Source of the DNA: Paractinoplanes ovalisporus
Lineage (GTDB): Bacteria; Actinomycetota; Actinomycetes; Mycobacteriales; Micromonosporaceae
Direction: 5' to 3'
Assembly: GCF_016834655.1 (NCBI RefSeq)
Contig: NZ_JAENHP010000002.1
Span: 124,001-188,000 of the forward strand
Length of the DNA stretch: 64,000 nucleotides
Shown one piece after another: positions 21,889 to 30,272 of this stretch (the first letter of the stretch is position 1; each line of letters begins with the position of its first letter). The translations under genes and the position numbers were made by a program. Below the pieces are notes generated by a model, which was given only the letters and a program-made list of their open reading frames with translations, was not told where the DNA came from and made no database searches.

Positions 21889-24800
21889 GTGGGCTTTCAT
21901 AACCCCAGGATGTCGTGGAGCGACCTGGAGAAGAGCCTCTCCGGAAACAAGCGGGTCGAGACCAGGGACCAGCGTCACCTGCACCCGGTTGTCGACCCGC
22001 TCGCCGTCGACGCCGACGGCGGGGACTCGCCGGCCTGGTCGCGCAAACGTCAGGCGTACGAGGCGCCCGCCTTTGTGCGGCAGCGCAACCTCACCCCGTA
22101 CGCGGAACTGCACTGTCACACGAATTTCAGTTTCCTCGACGGGGCCAGTCACCCCGAGGAACTGGCCGAGGAGGCGGCCCGGCTCGGGTTGCACGGGCTG
22201 GCCGTCACCGATCATGACGGCTTCTACGGTGTGGTCCGGTTCTCGCAGGCCGCGCGCGAGCTCGACCTGCCCACGATTTTCGGGGCCGAACTCTCGCTCG
22301 ACCTGAGCAAACCGCAGAACGGCGAACCCGACCCGGAGGGCCGGCACCTGCTCGCCCTGGCGCACGGGCACGAGGGGTACGCGCGTCTGGCCGCCACCCT
22401 GTCCCGCGGCCAGCTCGCCGGTGGGGAGAAGGGCAAACCGGAGTACGGGGATCTGGAGGACATCGCGGCCACCCTGCGCGATCACGTGCTGGTTCTCACC
22501 GGCTGCCGCAAGGGCCCGGTCCCGTTGGCGCTGGCCACCGACGGCATCGAGGCCGCCGCGTACGAGCTGGATCGTCTGGTCTCGTTGTTCGGTCGTGAAG
22601 GCGTCGCCGTCGAGCTGACCTCGCACGGCGACCCGTACGACGACGACCGCAACGACGCCCTCTACGCGCTCGCCCAGAGTCGTGGGCTGCACGTCGTCGC
22701 CACCAACAACGTGCACTACGCCACCCCGGGCCGCCGTCGTCTGGCGACCGCGCTGGCCGCCGTCCGCTCCCGGCGCAGCCTCGACGAGATCGAGGGCTGG
22801 CTGCCCGCGGCCGGCGCCGCCCACCTGCGCAGCGGCGACGAGATGGCCCGCCGGTTCGCCGCCTGGCCGGGTGCGGTGGCCAACGCCGCCATGTTCGGTG
22901 AGGACCTCGCGTTCGACCTCAACCTGGTCGCGCCGCGGCTGCCCGACTTCCCGATCCCGCCCGGCCACACCGAGATGAGCTGGCTGCGTGAGCTGACCAT
23001 GATGGGCGCCCGCGACCGGTACGGCCCGCCCCAGGCGCACCCGAAGGCGTACGAGCAGATCGAGTACGAGCTCCGGATGATCGAGGAGCTGGGGTTCCCG
23101 GGCTACTTCCTGGTCGTGTACGACATCGTCGAGTTCTGCCGTGACCAGGGCATCTATGCCCAGGGGCGGGGCAGCGCGGCCAACTCCGCCGTCTGTTACG
23201 CGCTGCGGATCACCAATGTGGACGCCGTGGCGCACAACCTGCTGTTCGAGCGGTTCCTGGCCCCGGAACGCGACGGCCCGCCCGACATCGACGTCGACAT
23301 CGAGTCGGACCGCCGCGAGGAGGTCATCCAGCACGTCTACCAGCTGCACGGCCGCGAGCACACGGCCCAGGTCGCGAACGTCATCTCGTACCGGCCGCGG
23401 TCGGCGGTGCGGGACATGGCCAAGGCGTTCGGCTTCTCGCCGGGGCAGCAGGACGCGTGGAGCAAACAGATCGACCGGTGGGGGAGCGTGGCCACGGTCG
23501 ACGTCGAGGACATCCCGGAGCAGGTGGTCGAGTTCGCCAACCAGGTGCAGAACTTCCCCCGCCACCTGGGCATCCACTCGGGCGGCATGGTGATCTGCGA
23601 CCGCCCGATCATCGAGGTGTGCCCGGTCGAGTGGGGGCGTATGCCGGGCCGCACGGTGCTGCAGTGGGACAAGGACGACTGCGCGGCGATCGAGCTCGTC
23701 AAGTTCGACCTGCTGGGACTCGGCATGCTGTCGGCGCTGCGGTACGCGTACGAAATGATCGAATCTGATCTGGACATCTCCACCATGGACCTGACCGACG
23801 ACCAGGTCTACGAAATGCTCTGCCGCGCCGATTCGGTGGGCGTTTTCCAGGTGGAGAGCCGGGCCCAGATGGCGACGCTGCCGCGACTCAAACCGCGCGT
23901 CTTCTACGACCTGGTGGTCGAGGTCGCGCTCATTCGCCCGGGCCCGATCCAGGGCGGTTCGGTGCACCCGTTCATCCGGCGCAAGAACGGTCTGGAAGAG
24001 GTCACCTATCCGCATCCGCTGATGCGCAACGCGCTCGAGAAGACGCTCGGTGTGCCGCTCTTCCAGGAGCAGCTCATGCAGCTCGCGATCGACGTGGCGG
24101 GTTTCGCGCCGTCCGAGGCCGACCAGTTGCGCCGGGCCATGGGATCAAAAAGGTCGGTCGAGAAGATGGAGCAGATCAAGGGCCGCCTGTACGAGGGAAT
24201 GGCCGCCAACGGCATCACCGGCGAGCTGGCCGACGACCTGTTCGTGAAGCTTTCCGCGTTCGCCAGTTACGGCTTTCCGGAAAGCCATTCGATGAGCTTC
24301 GCCTATCTCGTGTACGCCAGCGCGTGGCTGAAGCGGTACCACCCGGCGGCCTTCTGCGCGGCGCTGCTCAACGCCCAGCCGATGGGTTTCTATTCGCCGC
24401 AGTCGCTGGTCGACGACGCCCGCCGGCACGGGGTCGAGGTGCGGCGGCCCGACATCAACCTGAGCGACGCCAAGGCCACCCTCGAGTCGACGCCGCAGAC
24501 CCGCTGGGGCGCCGGCGTGGACGAGCCCCCGCACGCGTGGGGTCTGGGTGGCCCGGCCGTCCGGCAGGGACTCGCCAGCATCCGCACCCTGGGCGACGAC
24601 CTGGCCGAGCGGATCGAGGAGGAGAGGCGCGCCAACGGTCCGTACGGGGGAATGACCGACCTGGCCCGCCGCACCGGATGTTCCACCGCTCACCTGGAGG
24701 CCCTGGCCACCGCCGACGCGTTCGCGGGTTTCGGGCTCTCCCGCCGGGAAGCCCTGTGGGCCGCCGGGGCCGCCGCGCAGGACCGCCCCGACCGCCTGCC

Positions 24801-25254
24801 CGGAACCGTGACCGGCACCGACGCGCCGATGCTGCCCGGCATGAGCGCGGTCGACGAACTGGTCGCCGACGTCTGGGCCACCGGGTTGTCGCCGGACTCG
24901 CACCCGGCCCAGTTCATCCGGGCCGACCTCGACCGGGCCGGCGCGATCCCGATCAACCGGCTGGGCCGGGTCGAGGCCGGCACCCGCATCCGGGTCGGCG
25001 GCATCGTCACCCACCGGCAGCGGCCGGCCACCGCGGGCGGCGTGACCTTCGTGAACCTGGAGGACGAGACCGGCATGCTCAACGTGACCTGCTCGCCCGG
25101 TCTGTGGCAGCGCTACCGGCGGGTGGGGCGGACCAGCACGGCGCTGATCGTGCGCGGCCGCTTGGAGAAGGCGGAGGGTGTGCTCAACCTGGTCGCCGAC
25201 CGGCTCGAAGCGGTCACGCCGCCGGTGTCGCCGGCCTCCCGGGACTTCCGCTGA
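21889..25254 (+). CDS. dnaE2: Error-prone DNA polymerase III alpha subunit DnaE2
   Basis: The protein has 1121 residues from GTG 21889, with GAGGAG 6 bases upstream. The PHP domain is at residues ~70-290 (AELHCHTNFSFLDGASHPEEL, VTDHDGFYG). The polymerase catalytic aspartates lie in PPDIDVDIESDRREEV near residues 464-480. The (HhH)2 and OB-fold parts follow, ending with an OB strand (RIRVGGIVTHRQRPATAGGV, FVNLEDETGMLNV). This is the extra C-family polymerase used in mutagenic translesion synthesis with ImuA' and ImuB. It is last in the cassette, and SOS control is expected by transcription from the box at 16438. Confidence 0.93.
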   Translation: MGFHNPRMSWSDLEKSLSGNKRVETRDQRHLHPVVDPLAVDADGGDSPAWSRKRQAYEAPAFVRQRNLTPYAELHCHTNFSFLDGASHPEELAEEAARLGLHGLAVTDHDGFYGVVRFSQAARELDLPTIFGAELSLDLSKPQNGEPDPEGRHLLALAHGHEGYARLAATLSRGQLAGGEKGKPEYGDLEDIAATLRDHVLVLTGCRKGPVPLALATDGIEAAAYELDRLVSLFGREGVAVELTSHGDPYDDDRNDALYALAQSRGLHVVATNNVHYATPGRRRLATALAAVRSRRSLDEIEGWLPAAGAAHLRSGDEMARRFAAWPGAVANAAMFGEDLAFDLNLVAPRLPDFPIPPGHTEMSWLRELTMMGARDRYGPPQAHPKAYEQIEYELRMIEELGFPGYFLVVYDIVEFCRDQGIYAQGRGSAANSAVCYALRITNVDAVAHNLLFERFLAPERDGPPDIDVDIESDRREEVIQHVYQLHGREHTAQVANVISYRPRSAVRDMAKAFGFSPGQQDAWSKQIDRWGSVATVDVEDIPEQVVEFANQVQNFPRHLGIHSGGMVICDRPIIEVCPVEWGRMPGRTVLQWDKDDCAAIELVKFDLLGLGMLSALRYAYEMIESDLDISTMDLTDDQVYEMLCRADSVGVFQVESRAQMATLPRLKPRVFYDLVVEVALIRPGPIQGGSVHPFIRRKNGLEEVTYPHPLMRNALEKTLGVPLFQEQLMQLAIDVAGFAPSEADQLRRAMGSKRSVEKMEQIKGRLYEGMAANGITGELADDLFVKLSAFASYGFPESHSMSFAYLVYASAWLKRYHPAAFCAALLNAQPMGFYSPQSLVDDARRHGVEVRRPDINLSDAKATLESTPQTRWGAGVDEPPHAWGLGGPAVRQGLASIRTLGDDLAERIEEERRANGPYGGMTDLARRTGCSTAHLEALATADAFAGFGLSRREALWAAGAAAQDRPDRLPGTVTGTDAPMLPGMSAVDELVADVWATGLSPDSHPAQFIRADLDRAGAIPINRLGRVEAGTRIRVGGIVTHRQRPATAGGVTFVNLEDETGMLNVTCSPGLWQRYRRVGRTSTALIVRGRLEKAEGVLNLVADRLEAVTPPVSPASRDFR

Positions 25255-25271
25255 TCGGACTTGCCCGATTT

Positions 25272-25277
25272 TATACC
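25272..25277 (+). promoter_or_regulatory. Candidate -10 box for the inhibitor-like gene
   Basis: TATACC lies 9 bases before ATG 25287, in the only AT-rich stretch near the dnaE2 end; TTGCCC at 25261 is too close to be its -35. Confidence 0.4.
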
Positions 25278-25286
25278 TTTAGTGGC

Positions 25287-25676
25287 ATGCTTCCGCTTCT
25301 GCTTGCTGCCTCACTCACGGCCGTCCTCGGCCCGCTTCCCGACCCCAAGCCCACGTACGGGTCGGCCCCGCGCCCAACCGGTAGCGAGGTGAAGCTCAGT
25401 TACGTCGCTGACGCCGGTTTCGCGACGGCGGTCGAGCTCAGCTGCGACCCGCCCGGTGGCGGCCACCCCAAGCCGGTCGAGGCCTGCGCGACGCTGGCCC
25501 GGGTGGACGCCGACCCGGACCGGATCAAGCCCGCCACGACCGCCTGCATCCTGCTCTACAAGCCGGTGACGGCCGAGCTCAGCGGCGTCTGGCAGGGCCG
25601 CGTGGTGAGCTGGAAGCACCGCTACGGCAACACCTGCGAGATGCGCCGCGCCACCGGGGAGCTGTTCCGGTTCTGA
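25287..25676 (+). CDS. Secreted subtilisin-inhibitor-like (SSI, I16) protein
   Basis: The protein has 129 residues from ATG 25287. MLPLLLAASLTAVLGPLP looks like a short secretion signal. The mature part fits Streptomyces subtilisin inhibitor: AVELSCDPPGGGHPKPVEAC (first disulfide pair), a reactive-site loop around TACILLYKPVTAELSGVWQG, and a final NTCEMRRATGELFRF (second disulfide). By alignment with SSI (C-P-M at P3-P1) the P1 residue would be Leu in C-I-L, suiting subtilisin- or chymotrypsin-like targets (inference). It is monocistronic with its own promoter box. Confidence 0.8.
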   Translation: MLPLLLAASLTAVLGPLPDPKPTYGSAPRPTGSEVKLSYVADAGFATAVELSCDPPGGGHPKPVEACATLARVDADPDRIKPATTACILLYKPVTAELSGVWQGRVVSWKHRYGNTCEMRRATGELFRF

Positions 25677-25708
25677 GTGCCGCACCGACCTGCCGTTACG
25701 CTGCCCGT

Positions 25709-26455
25709 GTGGAAATCGCATCGACGCGGACCTCGCGCCCGCTCGTCTCCGCCCGCACCGCCGCCGTCTGGGCGGTGCTGCGCCGCGAGCTGGAGCGGCA
25801 GAACGGCCGCGAGCTGACCGTGCTGGACGTCGGCGGGGGCACCGGCGGGTTCGCCGTGCCGCTGGCCGAGGCGGGACACACCGTCACCGTGGTCGACGCC
25901 AGCCCCGACGCGCTCGCCGCGCTGACCCGCCGGGCCGCCGACGCCGGGGTTGCCGACCGGGTCCGCGCCGTGCAGGGCGACGGCGACGCGCTGGCCGGCC
26001 TGGTCGAACCCGGAAGCGCCGACCTCATCCTCTGCCACGCCGTGCTCGAGGTCGTCGACGACCCGGCCGGGGTGGTCGCCGCCATCGCCGCCGCGCTGCG
26101 CCCCGGCGGGGCCGCGAGTGTGCTGGTGGCGAGCAAGGCGGCCGCGATCCTGGGCCGGGCGATCAACGGTCACCTGCGCGCGGCGGCGGCGGTCGCGGCC
26201 GATCCCGAGGGCCGCGCCGGAGCTCGCGACACCCTGCGCCGGCGCTACGACGCCGAGAGCGCGACGGCGCTGCTCAGCTCGGCCGGGCTGGGGGTGGAGC
26301 AGACCCATGGCGTACGTGTCCTGGCCGACCTGCTGCCCGCGGCCGTCGTCGAGGAGGACCCGCAGGCGTTGCTCGACCTCGAGATCGAACTGTCCTCGCA
26401 GCCGCCGTTCCGCGACATCGCCTCGCAGTTGCACCTGTTCGCCCGCAAGCCCTGA
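25709..26455 (+). CDS. SAM-dependent methyltransferase
   Basis: The protein has 248 residues from GTG 25709. Motif I is LTVLDVGGGTGGFAVPLAEAG (residues ~35-55), motif II VTVVDASPDALAALTRRA, and motif III VRAVQGDGDALAGLV then LILCHAVLEVVDDP. It resembles small Methyltransf_11 enzymes. TACGCT about 7 bases before the start hints at a leaderless mRNA. The downstream gene starts 45 bases later. The substrate is unknown. Confidence 0.85.
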   Translation: MEIASTRTSRPLVSARTAAVWAVLRRELERQNGRELTVLDVGGGTGGFAVPLAEAGHTVTVVDASPDALAALTRRAADAGVADRVRAVQGDGDALAGLVEPGSADLILCHAVLEVVDDPAGVVAAIAAALRPGGAASVLVASKAAAILGRAINGHLRAAAAVAADPEGRAGARDTLRRRYDAESATALLSSAGLGVEQTHGVRVLADLLPAAVVEEDPQALLDLEIELSSQPPFRDIASQLHLFARKP

Positions 26456-26500
26456 CCGTTCGTCTCGCGTGGTCGCGCGTGGCGTGATCGGATATCCGAC

Positions 26501-27679
26501 GTGACTGCTCAGCCGCTCGTGGTGCCCGACGACCGCCTGCCCGCGTCGGCGTTCGAGCCGGTCCGTCCCGCGTACGGCACCGCCAGCCTGGCCGACGTGC
26601 TGCCCAGCGTGTCCGCGTTGCTCGGCGTGCCCGGAGCAACGGACGTGCTGGGCCTGCGGGAGCGCCTGGAGGGTGTCGACCGCATCGGGGTGCTGCTGGT
26701 CGACGGGCTCGGTGCCCATCAGATCCCGGTCATTTCCCCGTACGCACCCCTGACCGCCCAACTCGCGGCCGGCGCCCGTACGGTGACCGCCGGTTTCCCC
26801 TCAACCACACCGGTCAGCCTGACCACCTTGGGGGCCGGGACACCGCCGGGCGCCCACGGCATCCTCGGCTTCACCGTGCGGCGGCCCGACGGCCGGGTGC
26901 TCAACCACATCCACTGGGCCGACGACCCGGACCCGCGATCCTGGCAGCCGGTACCGACCCGTTTCGAGACCGCCGCCGCGGCCGGGGTCGCCGTGACCGA
27001 GGTGAGCCGCCCCGAGTTCGAGGGCAGCGGCCTGACCGAGGCCGGCTTCCGCGGCGTCCGTTACATAGGCGCGTCCGAGGGCGCCGAGACCGCCGACCTG
27101 ATGCTGTCGGCCCTGGCCGCCACGCCTCGGTCCCTGGTCTTCGGCTACCACGGCGAACTCGACAAACGCGGTCACGAGGACGGCGTCGACTCCCCGTCCT
27201 GGCGTGAGGCCGCCCGCGGGGTCGACGCCCTGGTCGACCGCCTGGTCCACGGCCTGCCGCCCCGCTCGGCCCTGCTGGTGATCGCCGACCACGGCCAGCT
27301 GAATGTCCCGCCCGACGAACGAATCGACATGGCCGACATTCCGGATCTGCAGGCCGGAGTGGCCGGGGTGGCCGGCGAGCCCCGGGTCCGTTACCTCTAC
27401 ACGGCCCCCGGCGCCCGCGACGACGTGGTGGCGGCTTGGCGTTCCGTCTTCGCCGACCGCGCCTGGGTGCTGACTCGCGAGGAGGCGATCGACGGCGGCT
27501 GGTTCGGCCCGGTGCCCGCCGCCCACCGCTCCCGGATCGGCGAGGTGGTGGTCATCTGCCAGGGCCGCACGATCAGCCTGGCCGGCGGCTGGGAGCCACC
27601 CTCGGTCGGCCGTCTGATCGCCTACCACGGCTCAGTTACGGCCGCCGAGATGCAGATCCCGTTGTTGATCGCCCGTTGA
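26501..27679 (+). CDS. Alkaline phosphatase-fold nucleotide pyrophosphatase/phosphodiesterase family protein
   Basis: The protein has 392 residues from GTG 26501. The metal and nucleophile sites of the PDE/nucleotide pyrophosphatase superfamily are visible: GVLLVDGLGAHQIP (first metal aspartate), TAGFPSTTPVSLTTLGAGTPPGAHG (Thr nucleophile region), FGYHGELDKRGHEDG (Asp/His metal ligands) and LLVIADHGQLNVP (final Asp-His). There is no signal peptide, so it is probably cytoplasmic. The substrate is unknown. It follows the methyltransferase closely, perhaps in one transcript. Confidence 0.85.
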   Translation: MTAQPLVVPDDRLPASAFEPVRPAYGTASLADVLPSVSALLGVPGATDVLGLRERLEGVDRIGVLLVDGLGAHQIPVISPYAPLTAQLAAGARTVTAGFPSTTPVSLTTLGAGTPPGAHGILGFTVRRPDGRVLNHIHWADDPDPRSWQPVPTRFETAAAAGVAVTEVSRPEFEGSGLTEAGFRGVRYIGASEGAETADLMLSALAATPRSLVFGYHGELDKRGHEDGVDSPSWREAARGVDALVDRLVHGLPPRSALLVIADHGQLNVPPDERIDMADIPDLQAGVAGVAGEPRVRYLYTAPGARDDVVAAWRSVFADRAWVLTREEAIDGGWFGPVPAAHRSRIGEVVVICQGRTISLAGGWEPPSVGRLIAYHGSVTAAEMQIPLLIAR

Positions 27680-27690
27680 CCTCGCGAGTC

Positions 27691-27838
27691 GCACGGTGAT
27701 CGTGTCCGCCCGCGGGCCGGCACGGTGGTCACGTGTTGTCCTGCGGGTCTGCGTCGTGGTCACGTGCTGTTCTGCGCCTGCATCGTGAACACGTGCTGTC
27801 CTGGGGGTCTCGCATGGTGACCGCCGCTGATCTGGGGG
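27691..27838 (+). repeat. About 32-bp imperfect tandem repeat
   Basis: Units near 27691, 27720, 27752, 27784 and 27814 share a core like GTGGTCACGTG(T/C)TGTCCTG with drift. The array starts ~12 bases after the phosphodiesterase gene stop. It contains CACGTG palindromes but no stable single hairpin. Confidence 0.55.
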
Positions 27839-27863
27839 CCTTTCTGCTGGCGGCCCACTGACC

Positions 27864-27995
27864 TGTGGACAACCCGTGATCCGGACATCCCGCCACTGTG
27901 GATGAAGCGGGCCCCGGCCCTTGACAAGCGCGTACTCTCACCCCACCAGTCCCCGAGGTGGGTGGGGGTTAGGGATGGCCGTACAGGCGATCTTG
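27864..27995 (+). repeat. DnaA-box pair repeat, copy 2 (upstream of dinB)
   Basis: TGTGGACAA (27864-27872), TGTGGATGA (27897-27905, a degenerate DnaA box), TTGACA (27921-27926) and GGGGGTTAGGGATGGCCG (from 27963) repeat the order of copy 1 with the same 33- and 24-base distances. A hairpin-forming stretch (CCCCACCAGTCCCCGAGGTG...) lies between TTGACA and the 3' block. It ends about 75 bases before the dinB GTG. Confidence 0.75.
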
Positions 27996-28058
27996 ACCTT
28001 TCGCGGCTTACGGCTGTTTTGTCCGGGCCGGCTGGGCGATCTTGTCGGAGGGTGCGGC

Positions 28059-28064
28059 TAGCCT
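28059..28064 (+). promoter_or_regulatory. Candidate -10 box for leaderless dinB
   Basis: TAGCCT lies 7 bases before the chosen GTG at 28072. Confidence 0.35.
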
Positions 28065-28071
28065 CCTGGGC

Positions 28072-29367
28072 GTGGGACGTAGCCAGGCTGTGCCGAGGGG
28101 GCGTGACCCGCGATTCGGGCCGGGGGCCGACGACGCGGGCTGCACGATCCTGCACGTCGACATGGACGCGTTCTTCGCCTCGGTCGCCGTCCGGGCCCGG
28201 CCCGAGCTGCGCGGCCGACCCGTGATCGTCGGCGGGGTCGGGCCCCGTGGGGTGGTCAGCTCGGCCAGCTATGAGGCCCGGCGCTTCGGCGTACGCAGTG
28301 CGATGCCCACCGCCCGGGCCCGCGCGCTCTGCCCGCGGGGCATCTTCCTGCCCGTCGACGGCCCGGCCATCGGCGAGGCGTCCGAGGCCGTCATGGCGAT
28401 CTTCCGTGACGTCACACCGCTGGTCGAGCCGCTCTCGTCCGACGAGGCGTTCCTCGATGTGGCGGGCGCCCAGCGGCTTCTCGGCCGCCCGGTCGAGATC
28501 GCCCGGCTGATCCGTCGCCGCATGCAGGCCGAGCAGCGGCTCACCTGCTCGGTGGGGGTCGCGCCGACCAAGTTCGTGGCCAAGCTCGGCTCGACCCGGG
28601 CCAAGCCCGACGGGCTGATCGTCGTTCCGGCCGGGCTCGTGCTCGACTTCCTGCATCCGCTGCCGGTCGACGCCCTGTGGGGAGTCGGCGAGCGCGCGGC
28701 CGAGACCCTGCGGCGCCTCGGGCTGACCACGGTCGGCGAGATCGCGCACGCCCCGGCCGGCATGCTGCGCGGCGCTTTGGGCGAGGCCGCCGCCACCCAC
28801 CTGCACGAGCTGTCGTGGGGCCGCGACTCCCGCCGGGTCAGTCCCGAGCGGGAGGAGAAGTCGATCGGCGCCGAGATGACCTTCGACGTCGACGTGGCCG
28901 ACCCCGAGGTGCTGCGCAAGAGCATGCTCGCGCTGGCCGACAAGGTCGGGGCGCGGCTGCGGGCGAGCGGCTTCGTCGGACGTACGGTGGCGATCAAGGT
29001 GCGCCTGGCCGACTTCCGCACGGTCAACCGGTCACGCACGATGCCCACGAGCACCGATGTGTCCCATGAGATTTTTGAGATCTCCTGGTCGCTGTTCCGT
29101 GCCCTCGGGGCGAGCGACCACATCCGGCTCGTCGGGGTCCGGGTCGAGGGCCTGACTCCCGCCGCCACCACGTCTCGGCAGCTCAGCCTGGGTGAACCGG
29201 AGCATGGCTGGCGCGAGGCGGAAGCGGCCAGGGACGCCGTAATCGCCCGTTTCGGTCATACGAGCGTCGGTCCGGCCAGTCTTTTGGGACGAAGCGATCT
29301 GCGAAGAACCGAAAATCACCCGCACTCGACGGTCGTCCCGCTTTCCGACCCGCCAACCCCCTCGTAG
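28072..29367 (+). CDS. dinB: DNA polymerase IV (Y-family, DinB)
   Basis: The protein has 431 residues from GTG 28072 (MGRSQAVPRGRDPRFGPGAD). The catalytic centre is intact: HVDMDAFFASV near residue 27 and LSSDEAFLDV near 122. The palm ends with the helix-hairpin-helix region VDALWGVGERAAETLRRLGL, and the little finger starts near KSIGAEMTFDVDV. SRQLSLGEPE near the C-terminus resembles the β-clamp-binding motif QLxL(F). No LexA box is visible upstream; the gene follows the repeat with DnaA-like boxes. The start at 28072 is chosen over the TTG at 28042 by the family N-terminus and the -10 box. Confidence 0.9.
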   Translation: MGRSQAVPRGRDPRFGPGADDAGCTILHVDMDAFFASVAVRARPELRGRPVIVGGVGPRGVVSSASYEARRFGVRSAMPTARARALCPRGIFLPVDGPAIGEASEAVMAIFRDVTPLVEPLSSDEAFLDVAGAQRLLGRPVEIARLIRRRMQAEQRLTCSVGVAPTKFVAKLGSTRAKPDGLIVVPAGLVLDFLHPLPVDALWGVGERAAETLRRLGLTTVGEIAHAPAGMLRGALGEAAATHLHELSWGRDSRRVSPEREEKSIGAEMTFDVDVADPEVLRKSMLALADKVGARLRASGFVGRTVAIKVRLADFRTVNRSRTMPTSTDVSHEIFEISWSLFRALGASDHIRLVGVRVEGLTPAATTSRQLSLGEPEHGWREAEAARDAVIARFGHTSVGPASLLGRSDLRRTENHPHSTVVPLSDPPTPS

Positions 29368-29467
29368 ACTTGCTCGGTAAGGCAGCCGACGGCTGTCCCG
29401 CGCCACTTACCTTAGTGACACCCCGACCCCGCCTGGGGGGTTGGATTTGCGCCCGGGGAGGAATGCC

Positions 29468-29857
29468 GTGCCGCTCTCGGAGCACGAGCAGCGGCTGTTC
29501 GATCAGATCGAGCGGTCGCTTGCCGAGGACCCTAAGTTCGCCTCGGCTGTGCGGGCCAGCGACCCGCGTTTTCACGCACGGCGCCGGCTGCTGGTCGCCG
29601 CGTTCGTCATCGTCCTTGGCCTAGCGCTGGTCGTCTATGGCACGGTCAGCAGCAACACACCGTTGGGTGTCGCGGGCTTCGTGGTCATGCTGGGCTCGGC
29701 CGCGTTCGCGATGCAGTCCCGCCGCAAGGGTTCGGCCCCGGCCGACCTGCACGCCGTGGGCGGCACAGCGACGCGTCGCACCCGTCAGACCCGCAAGGCC
29801 GGTTTCATTGACCGCCTCGAGGACCGCTGGCGCCAGCGTCCCGAAGGACACCGCTGA
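29468..29857 (+). CDS. DUF3040 small membrane protein
   Basis: The protein has 129 residues from GTG 29468, with GGGGAGGAA 6-8 bases upstream. It opens MPLSEHEQRLFDQIERSLAE, the hallmark of DUF3040. Two membrane segments lie at residues ~50-90 (LLVAAFVIVLGLALVVYG and VAGFVVMLGSAAFAM). The basic tail TRRTRQTRKAGFIDRLEDRWR would stay cytoplasmic. Function is unknown; the family is widespread in actinobacteria and often found near the division cluster. Confidence 0.82.
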   Translation: MPLSEHEQRLFDQIERSLAEDPKFASAVRASDPRFHARRRLLVAAFVIVLGLALVVYGTVSSNTPLGVAGFVVMLGSAAFAMQSRRKGSAPADLHAVGGTATRRTRQTRKAGFIDRLEDRWRQRPEGHR

Positions 29858-30224
29858 CGAACCCGCAGACCCGCGGCTGAACATCGCTGTCAGCCGCGGT
29901 CTCGGCACAACCGAGTCCCGGCCCGCCGGGGAGACCACCGATGATGGCGGCCGCCGGCCGCCATCGGTCATTCCTGCGCCCGAAAGCGGGGCGGGAGTGC
30001 ACCAGACCGGGCGGGAACGCAGCGGCGGGAGCGCGGCGGCGGGAGCGCAGTAGGCCGGGCGGGAACGCAGCGGCGGGAGCGCAGTAGGCCGGGCACCACG
30101 CAGCGCTCCGCGCTGGACACCGAGCGGCCCGGGCGAGAGAGCAGCAGGCAGGGCACCGCGGCCCAGGCGGGAGCGCAGCGCACCGGACCGGGCGGCCGCG
30201 AGGCACTGCCGGCCGGGGTATGAA
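29858..30224. other. Intergenic tail with hairpin and GC-rich repeats
   Basis: GATGGCGGCC (29943-29952) and GGCCGCCATC (29956-29965) make a perfect 10-bp stem, a likely terminator for the DUF3040 gene. From ~29988 a GC-rich degenerate repeat follows, with GGGCGGGAACGCAGCGGCGG at 30009 and again at 30058 (49 bp apart). I see no gene here. Confidence 0.5.
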
Positions 30225-30255
30225 AAATGCCGCCCCCACCAGGGGAGCGGCATTT
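30225..30255. terminator. Bidirectional terminator between DUF3040 and transglutaminase genes
   Basis: AAATGCCGC (30225-30233) and GCGGCATTT (30247-30255) form a 9-bp stem extended by CCCC/GGGG inside, with A/T runs on both sides. It separates convergent transcripts. Confidence 0.75.
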
Positions 30256-30272
30256 CTCGTCAAGGGAGCGGG

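Noticed and set aside
28072..29367. SOS (LexA) box upstream of dinB
   Set aside because: No TCGAAC-N4-GTTCGA-like sequence was found between 27680 and 28072.
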